DNA of 64,000 nucleotides from Temperatibacter sp965603205 (GTDB lineage: Bacteria > Pseudomonadota > Alphaproteobacteria > Sphingomonadales > Kordiimonadaceae): contig CBFDCC010000003.1 in assembly GCA_965603205.1 (NCBI GenBank), positions 124,001 to 188,000 of the forward strand, read 5' to 3'. Below the pieces are notes generated by a model. That model was not told the origin of the DNA. It saw only the letters and a program-made list of their open reading frames with translations, and made no database searches. Both the position numbers and the translations under genes were made by a program. Shown piece by piece: positions 25,175-33,115 of the stretch (within the stretch, counting starts at the first letter, position 1; each line of letters opens with the position of its first letter).

Positions 25175-26964
25175 TGAGTAGCCAATCAAACGATACCAAT
25201 AACGGTCCACGCGTCCGCGATGATATGCTCGTGATGACTGCTGGTCAGGGCGGCGATGGCTCTGTAACCGTAATCACCCTACTATCATGGGTCCTAGCGC
25301 AGCGCGGCATGCATCTTTTTGGTTTAAATGAGATAGCATCACGTATTAAGGGCGGTCACGCAGCAGCAGCCATGCGCGTATCAAAGAAATACCGTGGGTG
25401 CTTGAGTGATAAGGTAGATATCCTTGTTGCCTTCGATAGCGAGGCTGTTGAAAAAATTGCTTCCTTCATGGCGGATGATAGCGTTGTTATATACGATAGT
25501 TCACGCGGGCCACTTCCTGAAGGCTGCTTACCTGAAACAACAAGAGTGATCGAAGTCCCTTTCAGTCGCTTTGCTGTTAGAGAACTAAAACGCGATCTAT
25601 TTAAGAACTGCTTAGGTTTTGGTGTTCTTGCTCGTGTTATGGGCTTAACGGATGAAGAAGCGCACGCTAGTATTCAGCATCGCTTTGCTCGTTTATCCGA
25701 AGAAAATCGCGCACCTAACCTCCGCGCCCTTGAACTTGGTTTCGATTTCGCAGATGGTCACGGTGTTTTATCTGAGAACGAGAACAAAGGCCTCTACGCA
25801 CTACCAACATTAGAGCGTGAAGACCGTATTATGATCTCAGGTAACGAGGCAACCGCTTTTGGTTTCCTTGCTGCGGGTGGTCGTTTCTTTGCTGGTTACC
25901 CTATTACACCTGCTACTGATATTATGGACTGGCTCAAGAAAAAATTCCCTGCCTTTGGTGGCATTGCCATTCAAGGTGAGGACGAGCTTGCAGCCATTAA
26001 CCTTGCCATCGGTTCAGCGCTAACAGGTGCTAGAACAATGACAGCATCATCTGGCCCCGGCATTGCATTAATGCAAGAGGCTGTTGGTCACTGTGGCTCT
26101 GCTGAAATACCAATGGTTATAGTTGATTGTCAACGCGCGGGTCCTTCAACGGGGATGCCTACAAAGCTAGAGCAAAATGATCTAGGCATGTTAACGCAGG
26201 GCGGCAACGGCGACTTCCCACGCGCTGTATTGTCACCAGGTTCTGCCCAAGAATGTTTTGATTTTGGCGCTCTTGCGACCAATTTATCACAAGCAGCACA
26301 ATGCCCTATTTACATTGCCATTGATGGTATGTGCCAATTTACATACACGACAAAGGCCTTTGATATTAGCTCGGTAGAGATTGACAATGGTAAACGCCTA
26401 AGTGATGACGAGCTATCCAAAATGGATGAGTATCAGCGCTATAAAATTACTGATGATGGCATATCGCCTATGTCCGTACCAGGTCAAGAAGGCGGCATGA
26501 GCCTTGTGACGGGTAACGAGCGTAATGAATGGGGCATTGTCTCCACTGACCCTATCAACCGTGTTGCCATGATGGATAAACGTCAGCGTAAGATTGAAAC
26601 AATTAAACCACGACTACCTAAAGGCTTTGAATGGGGTGATAAAGACTCTAAAATTGGCGTGATTTGTATGGGTATGATTGGTGATGTACTAACTGAAGCA
26701 GCAGAACGCCTGAGCGATATGGGTGTAAACCTTCGTTGCCACCGCCCCCGCACTTTATGGCCAATTCTAGATGACACTGTTAATTTTGTAAAAGAATGCG
26801 ACCGCGTTTATGTAGTTGAATGCAATGACAGCGGTCAGTTAGCGCGCCTTATCAAAGGAGCAGGCGCCCCTGCTGACAAGATGGAAAGCATTTTACAATA
26901 TGACGGTCTACCGATGAGACCCGGCTTTTTAGTCGACACTATTCTTGAGAAGGAAAAAGCGTAA
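25174..26964 (+). CDS. korA: 2-oxoacid:acceptor oxidoreductase, fused gamma-alpha subunit
   Basis: 596 residues. An N-terminal gamma domain (about 14-190: MTAGQGGDGSVTV, SRIKGGHAAAAMR) is joined to an alpha (pyrimidine-binding) domain starting at ISGNEATAFGFLAAGGRFFAGYPITPATDI (in parts) near 223, with GEDELAAINLAIGSALTGAR and TASSGPGIALMQEA following. This is the two-subunit KorAB architecture, as in aerobic 2-oxoglutarate:ferredoxin oxidoreductases. It oxidises a 2-oxoacid to acyl-CoA and CO2 with TPP on the partner beta subunit. The ATG overlaps the FrhB-like stop (TAATG) and its own stop overlaps the beta gene. Substrate not readable from sequence: 2-oxoglutarate, branched or pathway-specific 2-oxoacids are all possible. 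Confidence 0.9.
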   Translation: MSSQSNDTNNGPRVRDDMLVMTAGQGGDGSVTVITLLSWVLAQRGMHLFGLNEIASRIKGGHAAAAMRVSKKYRGCLSDKVDILVAFDSEAVEKIASFMADDSVVIYDSSRGPLPEGCLPETTRVIEVPFSRFAVRELKRDLFKNCLGFGVLARVMGLTDEEAHASIQHRFARLSEENRAPNLRALELGFDFADGHGVLSENENKGLYALPTLEREDRIMISGNEATAFGFLAAGGRFFAGYPITPATDIMDWLKKKFPAFGGIAIQGEDELAAINLAIGSALTGARTMTASSGPGIALMQEAVGHCGSAEIPMVIVDCQRAGPSTGMPTKLEQNDLGMLTQGGNGDFPRAVLSPGSAQECFDFGALATNLSQAAQCPIYIAIDGMCQFTYTTKAFDISSVEIDNGKRLSDDELSKMDEYQRYKITDDGISPMSVPGQEGGMSLVTGNERNEWGIVSTDPINRVAMMDKRQRKIETIKPRLPKGFEWGDKDSKIGVICMGMIGDVLTEAAERLSDMGVNLRCHRPRTLWPILDDTVNFVKECDRVYVVECNDSGQLARLIKGAGAPADKMESILQYDGLPMRPGFLVDTILEKEKA

Positions 26965-27824
26965 TGACTACTTATACACCCGGTCAACCTATTTGGTGCG
27001 CAGGCTGCGGCCACTACGGCGTTCAAGGCGCATTAAAGCATGCTCTGAAAAGTCTGGAAATGAAGCCACATGAAATAATGTTACATGCTGGTATTGGTTG
27101 CTCTGGCACCATGCAGAATAACCTTGGTACATATGGTTACCACTCTATGCATGGTCGCGTACTACCTACTGCTATCGGTACAGCGCTGGCTAATCCTGAT
27201 CTTACTGTTATTGCTTCTGGCGGTGACGGCGATGGTTACGCCATTGGTGCTGGCCATTTCATTCACGGCCTTAAACGTAATGCCTCGCTTGTTTATATTG
27301 TTATGAACAACGGCATTTACGGCCTAACTAAAGGTCAATCTTCACCAACGATGGATGGCCCAAGCTGGGCACCAGAAGAAGCTGATATTGACGCGATGAT
27401 GATTGGCCTGTCTATTGCCAGCTCATCATTTCTTGCTCGTGGTTTCTCAGGCGCGCCAGATCAGCTGAATAAGTTGATGGAACAAGCATTAGAACATGCT
27501 AACGCTGGCAAAGGTATGGCACTCTTAGAAGTACTTTCGCCATGCGTAACCTATAATGATACCTATCCTGAATGGGACGCTAAGGTACAAGACGTAAACA
27601 CGATCGAAGATTATGATAATAATGATAAGGGATCGTCTTTCGCCACATGCCTTAACATGAAAAATGCTGGCAAGATCCCAACGGGTGTCATTTATCAAGG
27701 TGACCATCCAACACTTGAAAGCGCAATGCTGACACCAGATGCAGCTGCGTCATCAACCATGTATAATGACAATGCGCATTGCATGGCAAAGCTTGATAAG
27801 ATACTCGACAGCAGTCGTATCTAA
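26964..27824 (+). CDS. korB: 2-oxoacid:acceptor oxidoreductase beta subunit (TPP-binding)
   Basis: A 286-residue beta subunit. WCAGCGHYGV (8-17) starts a cysteine-containing cluster site completed by GIGCSG near 43. The TPP motif GGDGDGYAIGAGH...NNGIYGLTKGQ (residues 77-115) has the GDGD and NN residues that bind Mg-TPP. It is one-base coupled to the alpha-gamma gene, the third gene of the FrhB-KorA-KorB operon. Electrons from thiamine-bound substrate go to its [4Fe-4S] cluster and then presumably to the FrhB-like protein. It converges on fbiC, with a large hairpin between. Confidence 0.9.
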   Translation: MTTYTPGQPIWCAGCGHYGVQGALKHALKSLEMKPHEIMLHAGIGCSGTMQNNLGTYGYHSMHGRVLPTAIGTALANPDLTVIASGGDGDGYAIGAGHFIHGLKRNASLVYIVMNNGIYGLTKGQSSPTMDGPSWAPEEADIDAMMIGLSIASSSFLARGFSGAPDQLNKLMEQALEHANAGKGMALLEVLSPCVTYNDTYPEWDAKVQDVNTIEDYDNNDKGSSFATCLNMKNAGKIPTGVIYQGDHPTLESAMLTPDAAASSTMYNDNAHCMAKLDKILDSSRI

Positions 27825-27846
27825 TTCACCGTTAAATTTAAAAAGT

Positions 27847-27890
27847 AGCAGGCGCTCTAATCAGTAATGATGTTAGAGCGCTTGCCTGCT
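27847..27890 (-). terminator. Large hairpin at the 3' end of fbiC
   Basis: Two stacked stems, AGCAGGC/GCCTGCT and GCTCTAA/TTAGAGC, with the sequence on the minus strand running out into CTTTTTAAATTT. It overlaps the last codons of fbiC and would end leftward transcription; it may also slow rightward read-through from korB. Confidence 0.75.
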
Positions 27891-30277
27891 GCTGGTAATA
27901 TCATTGGCGTAAGCTCAGGCTGCACTTGTCCCTCTGGCATAACATAGACAGGCTCGCCGTAAAGTGTTGATCGCTGGCGTGACGTACGACCAACAGATTT
28001 AGCCATATCAATTAGATCCTGACGGCTTTTTTCCTGACCATATTCACTACCCGCCGCGCGAGAAATAGACTCGTTCATCAACGTGCCGCCCAGATCATTC
28101 ACCCCAGCTTGCAAGGCAAGTTCAATGGCTTCTGGCCCCATTTTGGTCCAAGACGCCTGAATATTAGTAATATGCGGATATAAAACAACACGCGCTATTG
28201 CATGCATCAATATTGTCTCACGCAGCGTTGGTCCTTGTCTGGATTTACCTTGTTTATAAAGCGGCGCTTCATGGGCAACGAATGATAGTGGTACCAGCTC
28301 TGTGAAACCACCCGTCCTCATCTGCAATTCTTTGATGCGCAACAAATGATTGGCCCAATCACTATAGCCTTCTAGATGGCCAAACATGATCGTCGCTGTT
28401 GTTTTTAGACCAACCTCATGGGCCGTCTCAATTACTTCTAACCATCCATCTACTGTTAATTTGTCGGCGCAAATTGCTTGACGAACTTCATCAACCAAAA
28501 TTTCAGCCGCCGTACCAGGCAATGAACCAAGACCAGCCTCTTTTAACTGAGTAAGGAATTCACGCACTGAAATACCCAGCGACTGTGCCCCTGTTGATAT
28601 CTCTAAGGGCGAAAAAGCATGAACATGCATATCAGGGACAGCTTTTTTAATAGCTTTCACAATAGCTAAATACGTCTTGCCTGTGTAATCAGGGTGGATA
28701 CCGCCCTGCAAACATACTTCAGTCGCGCCACGTGCGCGTCCTTCCACTGTCCTGCGCACCACTTCTTCTAAAGTGAGATCATAGGGTTTGCCGCGTAGTG
28801 AATCAGAACCTCGGCCTTTGGAGAAGGCGCAAAACTGGCACGAATGGCTACAAACATTTGTATAATTAATATTGCGATTGATTACGTAAGTAACCTCATC
28901 ACCCACGGTCTCAACGCGCAATTCATCTGCTTTTTTTATAATCGCTGCCGCGTCGCCGTCTCTGGCGTGAAACAGATGAACAATATCATCAACATCGAGT
29001 ATTTCACCCTTAGCGGCCTTATCAAGAATGTTCTGCGTCTTAGGCGCAACATCAACAATAGGATGATAAAGTGGATTTAATTCTGTGCTGCCTGAACTAG
29101 ATTGCCCTGATACCCATGCGCTTTCACGCGCATAGCCAGCCCCATCCACTAACTTGCGTACATATGGCTGAAGTGCAGGATCAACCCAGCGCTCTAATTC
29201 TTCCACATAGGAAGGAAACAACGCTAAACGCGGCACAAGGATTTTGCCCCACTTAGCAGTCGCTTGCTTTAATTGTTCAATTTCAGGCCATGGGGCCTCG
29301 GGATTAACAAAATCAGGTGTTAGCGGCGATACGCCACCCCAATCATTAATGCCAGCGCCGACAAGCTCGGGATAGACATCAGATGATAAATTAGGCGGTG
29401 CTTGAATATTCATCTCTGGCCCAAAGATATGACGTGCCATGGCGATAGTCCATTTCAGCTCATCAAATGCGGGTGGCTGAACATCGTGCATTAATGTATT
29501 GGGCTTTGGCTGAAATGCCTGAATGATAACTTCTTGCACATGGCCGTGGCGCATATGGCTTTCAAGAATTGCTTCTAAAGTTTCAACACGCTCTTCACGC
29601 GTTTCTCCAATACCAATCAAAATACCAGTAGTGTAAGGAATGCTACGTTCCCCAGCTAACTCCAACACTTCTAATCTTGTAGCAGGGTGCTTGTCTGGTG
29701 ATCCATAATGCGGGCCACCCTTTTCACAAAGCCGCGCCGATATTGATTCAATCATCAATCCTTGAGAGACAGACACTTTACGCAACCTGTCTAATTCTTC
29801 ACCTGTTACGACACCAGGATTAACATGCGGCAATAACCCAGTCTCATCGATGACAAGCTGACACATCGCCTCTAGATAATCGATTGTCGTGCTGTAACCC
29901 ATTTCTTCCAACGCGTCGCGTGCTGCCTGATACCTAAGTTCTGGTTTATCACCAAGGGTAAACAGGATTTCTTTACAGCCTTTATCAGCACCATCACGGA
30001 CCACCTTTAATATCTGCTCTGCAGTCATATAAACAGCTTTTGCCTTCTTTGGGGTTTGGGCAAAAGTACAATAATGGCAAACATCACGACATAAATGTGT
30101 TAGCGGAATAAATACCTTAGGTGAATAAGTCATCACACGACCATGGCCCAAATCACACATGTTTAACGCGCTCTCACACAGAGCATTTACATCAGAGATT
30201 GTATCCGCAGATAATGCCATTGAGGCATGATTGTCTGAACCCGCAATATACTCTTTACCATGTGAAATTTTATTCAT
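27857..30277 (-). CDS. fbiC: Bifunctional FO synthase (fused CofG-CofH), coenzyme F420 biosynthesis
   Basis: 806 residues holding two radical-SAM domains. The N-terminal CofG-type half has Cys63/67/70 (HLCRDVCHYCTFAQ); the C-terminal CofH-type half has Cys476/480/483 (NVCSHSCQFCAFSKG). Each is a CxxxCxxC [4Fe-4S]-SAM motif. The fused form is the FbiC of actinobacteria and of those proteobacteria that carry F420. It makes the deazaflavin FO from tyrosine and the ribityl-diaminouracil intermediate of riboflavin synthesis. No CofC, CofD or CofE homologue is in the window. A GGAG site precedes the ATG, and an operator palindrome sits only 20 bases upstream of the start, consistent with repression with the pathway. 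Confidence 0.95.
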   Translation of the reverse strand: MNKISHGKEYIAGSDNHASMALSADTISDVNALCESALNMCDLGHGRVMTYSPKVFIPLTHLCRDVCHYCTFAQTPKKAKAVYMTAEQILKVVRDGADKGCKEILFTLGDKPELRYQAARDALEEMGYSTTIDYLEAMCQLVIDETGLLPHVNPGVVTGEELDRLRKVSVSQGLMIESISARLCEKGGPHYGSPDKHPATRLEVLELAGERSIPYTTGILIGIGETREERVETLEAILESHMRHGHVQEVIIQAFQPKPNTLMHDVQPPAFDELKWTIAMARHIFGPEMNIQAPPNLSSDVYPELVGAGINDWGGVSPLTPDFVNPEAPWPEIEQLKQATAKWGKILVPRLALFPSYVEELERWVDPALQPYVRKLVDGAGYARESAWVSGQSSSGSTELNPLYHPIVDVAPKTQNILDKAAKGEILDVDDIVHLFHARDGDAAAIIKKADELRVETVGDEVTYVINRNINYTNVCSHSCQFCAFSKGRGSDSLRGKPYDLTLEEVVRRTVEGRARGATEVCLQGGIHPDYTGKTYLAIVKAIKKAVPDMHVHAFSPLEISTGAQSLGISVREFLTQLKEAGLGSLPGTAAEILVDEVRQAICADKLTVDGWLEVIETAHEVGLKTTATIMFGHLEGYSDWANHLLRIKELQMRTGGFTELVPLSFVAHEAPLYKQGKSRQGPTLRETILMHAIARVVLYPHITNIQASWTKMGPEAIELALQAGVNDLGGTLMNESISRAAGSEYGQEKSRQDLIDMAKSVGRTSRQRSTLYGEPVYVMPEGQVQPELTPMILPAAGKRSNIITD

Positions 30278-30297
30278 AACAACTCCAAAACAAAAAT

Positions 30298-30312
30298 TTG
30301 AATTATTTTCAA
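30298..30312. promoter_or_regulatory. Operator palindrome, site 5 (TTGAATTATTTTCAA), fbiC side
   Basis: One mismatch to the consensus but extended symmetry (ATTTGAA...TTCAAAT). It lies 20 bases upstream of the fbiC start codon, at or after the likely transcription start, a repressor position. Confidence 0.65.
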
Positions 30313-30453
30313 ATTAACAGATATTTTTCCACAGCACAAGAAATGAAAATGATGTTTTTGTCCAGCCTAAAGTGCTATTTTATACCTATTATTATAGGCA
30401 TAGCCACAATAAAACAAATAAAACAAACCTGATTGCTTTTTTTATTGAAATAC

Positions 30454-30468
30454 TTTAATGTTATTCAA
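30454..30468. promoter_or_regulatory. Operator palindrome, site 6 (TTTAATGTTATTCAA), receptor side
   Basis: One mismatch to TTGAAT-N3-ATTCAA. A TATATA box begins at 30475, so the site covers the probable -35 region of the receptor promoter. Confidence 0.6.
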
Positions 30469-30490
30469 ATATGCTATATATGTGGAAAAA

Positions 30491-30537
30491 TATATGGTAT
30501 GTTTATATGTTCTTATAAATATATGGTATATTTATAT
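30491..30537. repeat. Pair of 18-bp direct repeats in receptor leader
   Basis: TATATGGTATGTTTATAT (30491-30508) and TATATGGTATATTTATAT (30520-30537) differ at one base and are spaced 29 bases apart, roughly three helical turns. Could be extra regulator sites or AT-rich duplication. Confidence 0.65.
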
Positions 30538-30638
30538 ATCTATATAAAGACGGACAACTGCTAGTACTATAATAACGACGATTAAGGGCCCTAAAATAGG
30601 GAAGATAGTAAATAGAATTTATTCGGGGAGAATAAGTC

Positions 30639-33026
30639 ATGACAAAAAGATCAATATTGCTTAATACGGCATCTGCTGCGGCATTAATTACCGCATCCGC
30701 CTTAAGCATGACGACAGGCGCTCTCGCACAAGACGGCGAAGAGTTCGTATTAGATGAAATTATGGTTACTGCGTCACGTCGCGGCGACACAGGCCTACTA
30801 GAAACACCAGTTGCCATCACTGCGATGGACACTAAGATGATTGAAAAATACAGCCCACGCGACCTAAATGATATGGCTGCAATGGTTCCAAGTCTATCAT
30901 CAGGCACAGTTTCAGCCTTTAAGTCAGCATCGTTTGCGATGCGCGGCGTTAGTGAAACAACTATCATTGTTTATAAAGAGTCCCCTGTTGGTGTGACGCT
31001 TGATGATTTTGTTCTGCCTAGTATTCAAACATCAAACCTAGAAATGTTTGATATTGAGCAGATAGAAGTTCTACGCGGTCCACAAGGTACGCTATTTGGT
31101 AAGAACACAACAGGTGGTGTGATCAACGTTCGCACAAAACGTCCTGATCTTGTCGATGGCGAAATTGACGCACGTTATGAATATGGTAGCTTTGGTACAA
31201 ACAAGGCAACCGTTGCTATTAACATCCCAATTCAGGAAGATAAATTAGGCTTCCGTTTTGCTGGTATGTATCTAAAATCAGATGGTTATATGAAGAATGG
31301 CTATGTTGAAGACCCTCGTGTACTAGGTTTACCTAGAGTAAAAGGCGATGGTCGTGACTTAGGTGGCGACGATGTATTCTCTGGCCGCGCTAAGCTGCTT
31401 TGGAAGCCAACTGACACTAGTAATGTTCTTATTCAATATGAGCATATCAATGATAATGGTGAAACACCTGCACTAGTTAACGAATCTGGCCCTGGCTATG
31501 TATTTGATTATTGGGGTTGGGGCGAAGGCTCTCAAGAAGATCCTCTTGATCGTGCTGGTGTAACAACGCGTGATGATGCTGTTTTCGATATGGATGATGG
31601 TCACAAAGTTGATGTTGATGGTTTCTATCTAAATACAGATTTTGCCATTAACGATGATTTGACCTTCTATTCTGTAACGGGTTACCGCAAGCAAGAATCT
31701 CGTCTCGTAAACAACTACAGTGGTACAGTAGGCGGCGTATCACTCTTTGATGCTACACGTGATGATGACCGTAAAACATTCCAACATGAAATGCGCATTG
31801 CCTCAGACGGTGACGGACCTTTCAACTGGGTTGGCGGCGTATTCTATCAAAAGAATGACGTTAAATTCTGTGTGACTCAATATGTTGGTTTCCTTGACTT
31901 CTTTGGTCTTGGTACACCTCCTGGCTTCTTTAACACGAATCCTCTAATTCTTTGTAACACACAAGATGCAAGTGCTATTGCTGGATTTGTCGATGGTACT
32001 TATGATGTGTCAGACAAGCTACATATCACAGCCGGTGTTCGTTATACTGAAGAGAAGAAAACTTGGATGGGTCGCCCTCGCGTGAACTTCTTCGCTCTTG
32101 AAGGTGCGCCAGATCCATATGCCATGGATGAGTTTATTGAGGCAGCTGACTTTGATAAATATCCAGCTGGCGTTGTAACAGACAGCCAGAAATGGACAGA
32201 GCCAACTTACCGTTTGAACCTTGCTTATGACATTAGTGATGACGCTATGGTTTATGCTGGTTACACACGCGGCTTTAAGTCTGGTGGTTATAATGATCAG
32301 CTAGGGACATCGCTAAACCCGATCCCAGCGATAGCTGCTCGACCAACAAACCCAGAAACTGCTGATAGTTTCGAAGCTGGTTTCAAGTCTAGCTTTATGG
32401 ACAACAAAGCTTCTATGTCACTAACGGCTTACCACGTTACATATAATGACGCTCAGCGTACATTTAACGTGACCGTGCCTAGCGGTGGCCAAACAACATT
32501 ATTCTTCAACGCTGCGAAGATGCGTGTTAAGGGCATAGAGTTTGAAGCAAGCATTAAAGCAACTGACGCGTTGATGTTCCGTACTGCGGGTTCATATATG
32601 GACGCTAATTACATTAGCTTTGAAGCTGATACCAACTACGACGGCGTTGTTGATGTTGATCTTAGTGGTCAAACACCTACTCGCTCTCCTAAATGGAAAG
32701 TTGGTGGTGATGTGAACTATAATGTTAACATGGCTGGTGGTTCAATCGACTTTAACACTCGTCTAACATATGAAAGCTCGTCAATTGCTGGTTATTCTGA
32801 TGTGGCATCTGAGTATGATACAACATTAAATGCTAAGACACTTGTCGATGCTAGTATCACATATCGTGATGATGATGACCGCTATCATGTGCGTCTTGTT
32901 GGTCGCAACCTGACTAATAAGCGTTACCGTACTGGTACACTTTCAGTAGCGACATTATGGATTATGTCAGCCTATGCACCACCTCGTTACTTCGGTATCG
33001 AAATTGGTACAAAATTCGGCCTTTAA
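30639..33026 (+). CDS. TonB-dependent outer-membrane receptor
   Basis: A 795-residue receptor with a signal peptide ending near GALAQDGEE (residue 31), a TonB box-like LDEIMVTASRR near 37, plug motifs (VPSLSSGTVS, IEVLRGPQGTLFGKNTTGG near 145-163), a barrel, and a C-terminal FGIEIGTKFGL. It is about 65 residues longer than the receptor at 9413, has different extracellular loops, and carries its own operator. It most likely takes up the same substrate class or a related form. A terminator with a GAAA loop follows. Confidence 0.93.
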   Translation: MTKRSILLNTASAAALITASALSMTTGALAQDGEEFVLDEIMVTASRRGDTGLLETPVAITAMDTKMIEKYSPRDLNDMAAMVPSLSSGTVSAFKSASFAMRGVSETTIIVYKESPVGVTLDDFVLPSIQTSNLEMFDIEQIEVLRGPQGTLFGKNTTGGVINVRTKRPDLVDGEIDARYEYGSFGTNKATVAINIPIQEDKLGFRFAGMYLKSDGYMKNGYVEDPRVLGLPRVKGDGRDLGGDDVFSGRAKLLWKPTDTSNVLIQYEHINDNGETPALVNESGPGYVFDYWGWGEGSQEDPLDRAGVTTRDDAVFDMDDGHKVDVDGFYLNTDFAINDDLTFYSVTGYRKQESRLVNNYSGTVGGVSLFDATRDDDRKTFQHEMRIASDGDGPFNWVGGVFYQKNDVKFCVTQYVGFLDFFGLGTPPGFFNTNPLILCNTQDASAIAGFVDGTYDVSDKLHITAGVRYTEEKKTWMGRPRVNFFALEGAPDPYAMDEFIEAADFDKYPAGVVTDSQKWTEPTYRLNLAYDISDDAMVYAGYTRGFKSGGYNDQLGTSLNPIPAIAARPTNPETADSFEAGFKSSFMDNKASMSLTAYHVTYNDAQRTFNVTVPSGGQTTLFFNAAKMRVKGIEFEASIKATDALMFRTAGSYMDANYISFEADTNYDGVVDVDLSGQTPTRSPKWKVGGDVNYNVNMAGGSIDFNTRLTYESSSIAGYSDVASEYDTTLNAKTLVDASITYRDDDDRYHVRLVGRNLTNKRYRTGTLSVATLWIMSAYAPPRYFGIEIGTKFGL

Positions 33027-33045
33027 TCCGGTCAATTAAAATTTA

Positions 33046-33075
33046 AAAATGGGCTGGAAACAGCCCATTTTTTTT
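33046..33075 (+). terminator. Rho-independent terminator after second TonB receptor
   Basis: Ten-base-pair stem AAATGGGCTG/CAGCCCATTT with a GAAA tetraloop and a run of T. Partial read-through into the DUF3604 gene is possible, since that gene starts 40 bases on. Confidence 0.85.
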
Positions 33076-33115
33076 ATCTTTTTCATAAATTTTGAGTTAA
33101 AGGGGCCATTTCATC

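Larger units (their letters stand above)
30278..30638. other. Divergent promoter region, fbiC / TonB receptor
   Basis: 361 bases, strongly AT-rich. Contents: operator palindromes at 30298 and 30454, one toward each gene, and two 18-base direct repeats (30491 and 30520). A GGGGAGAA ribosome site precedes the receptor ATG. No gene-like ORF: the long reverse ORF here is the antisense of the receptor signal region. Confidence 0.6.
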
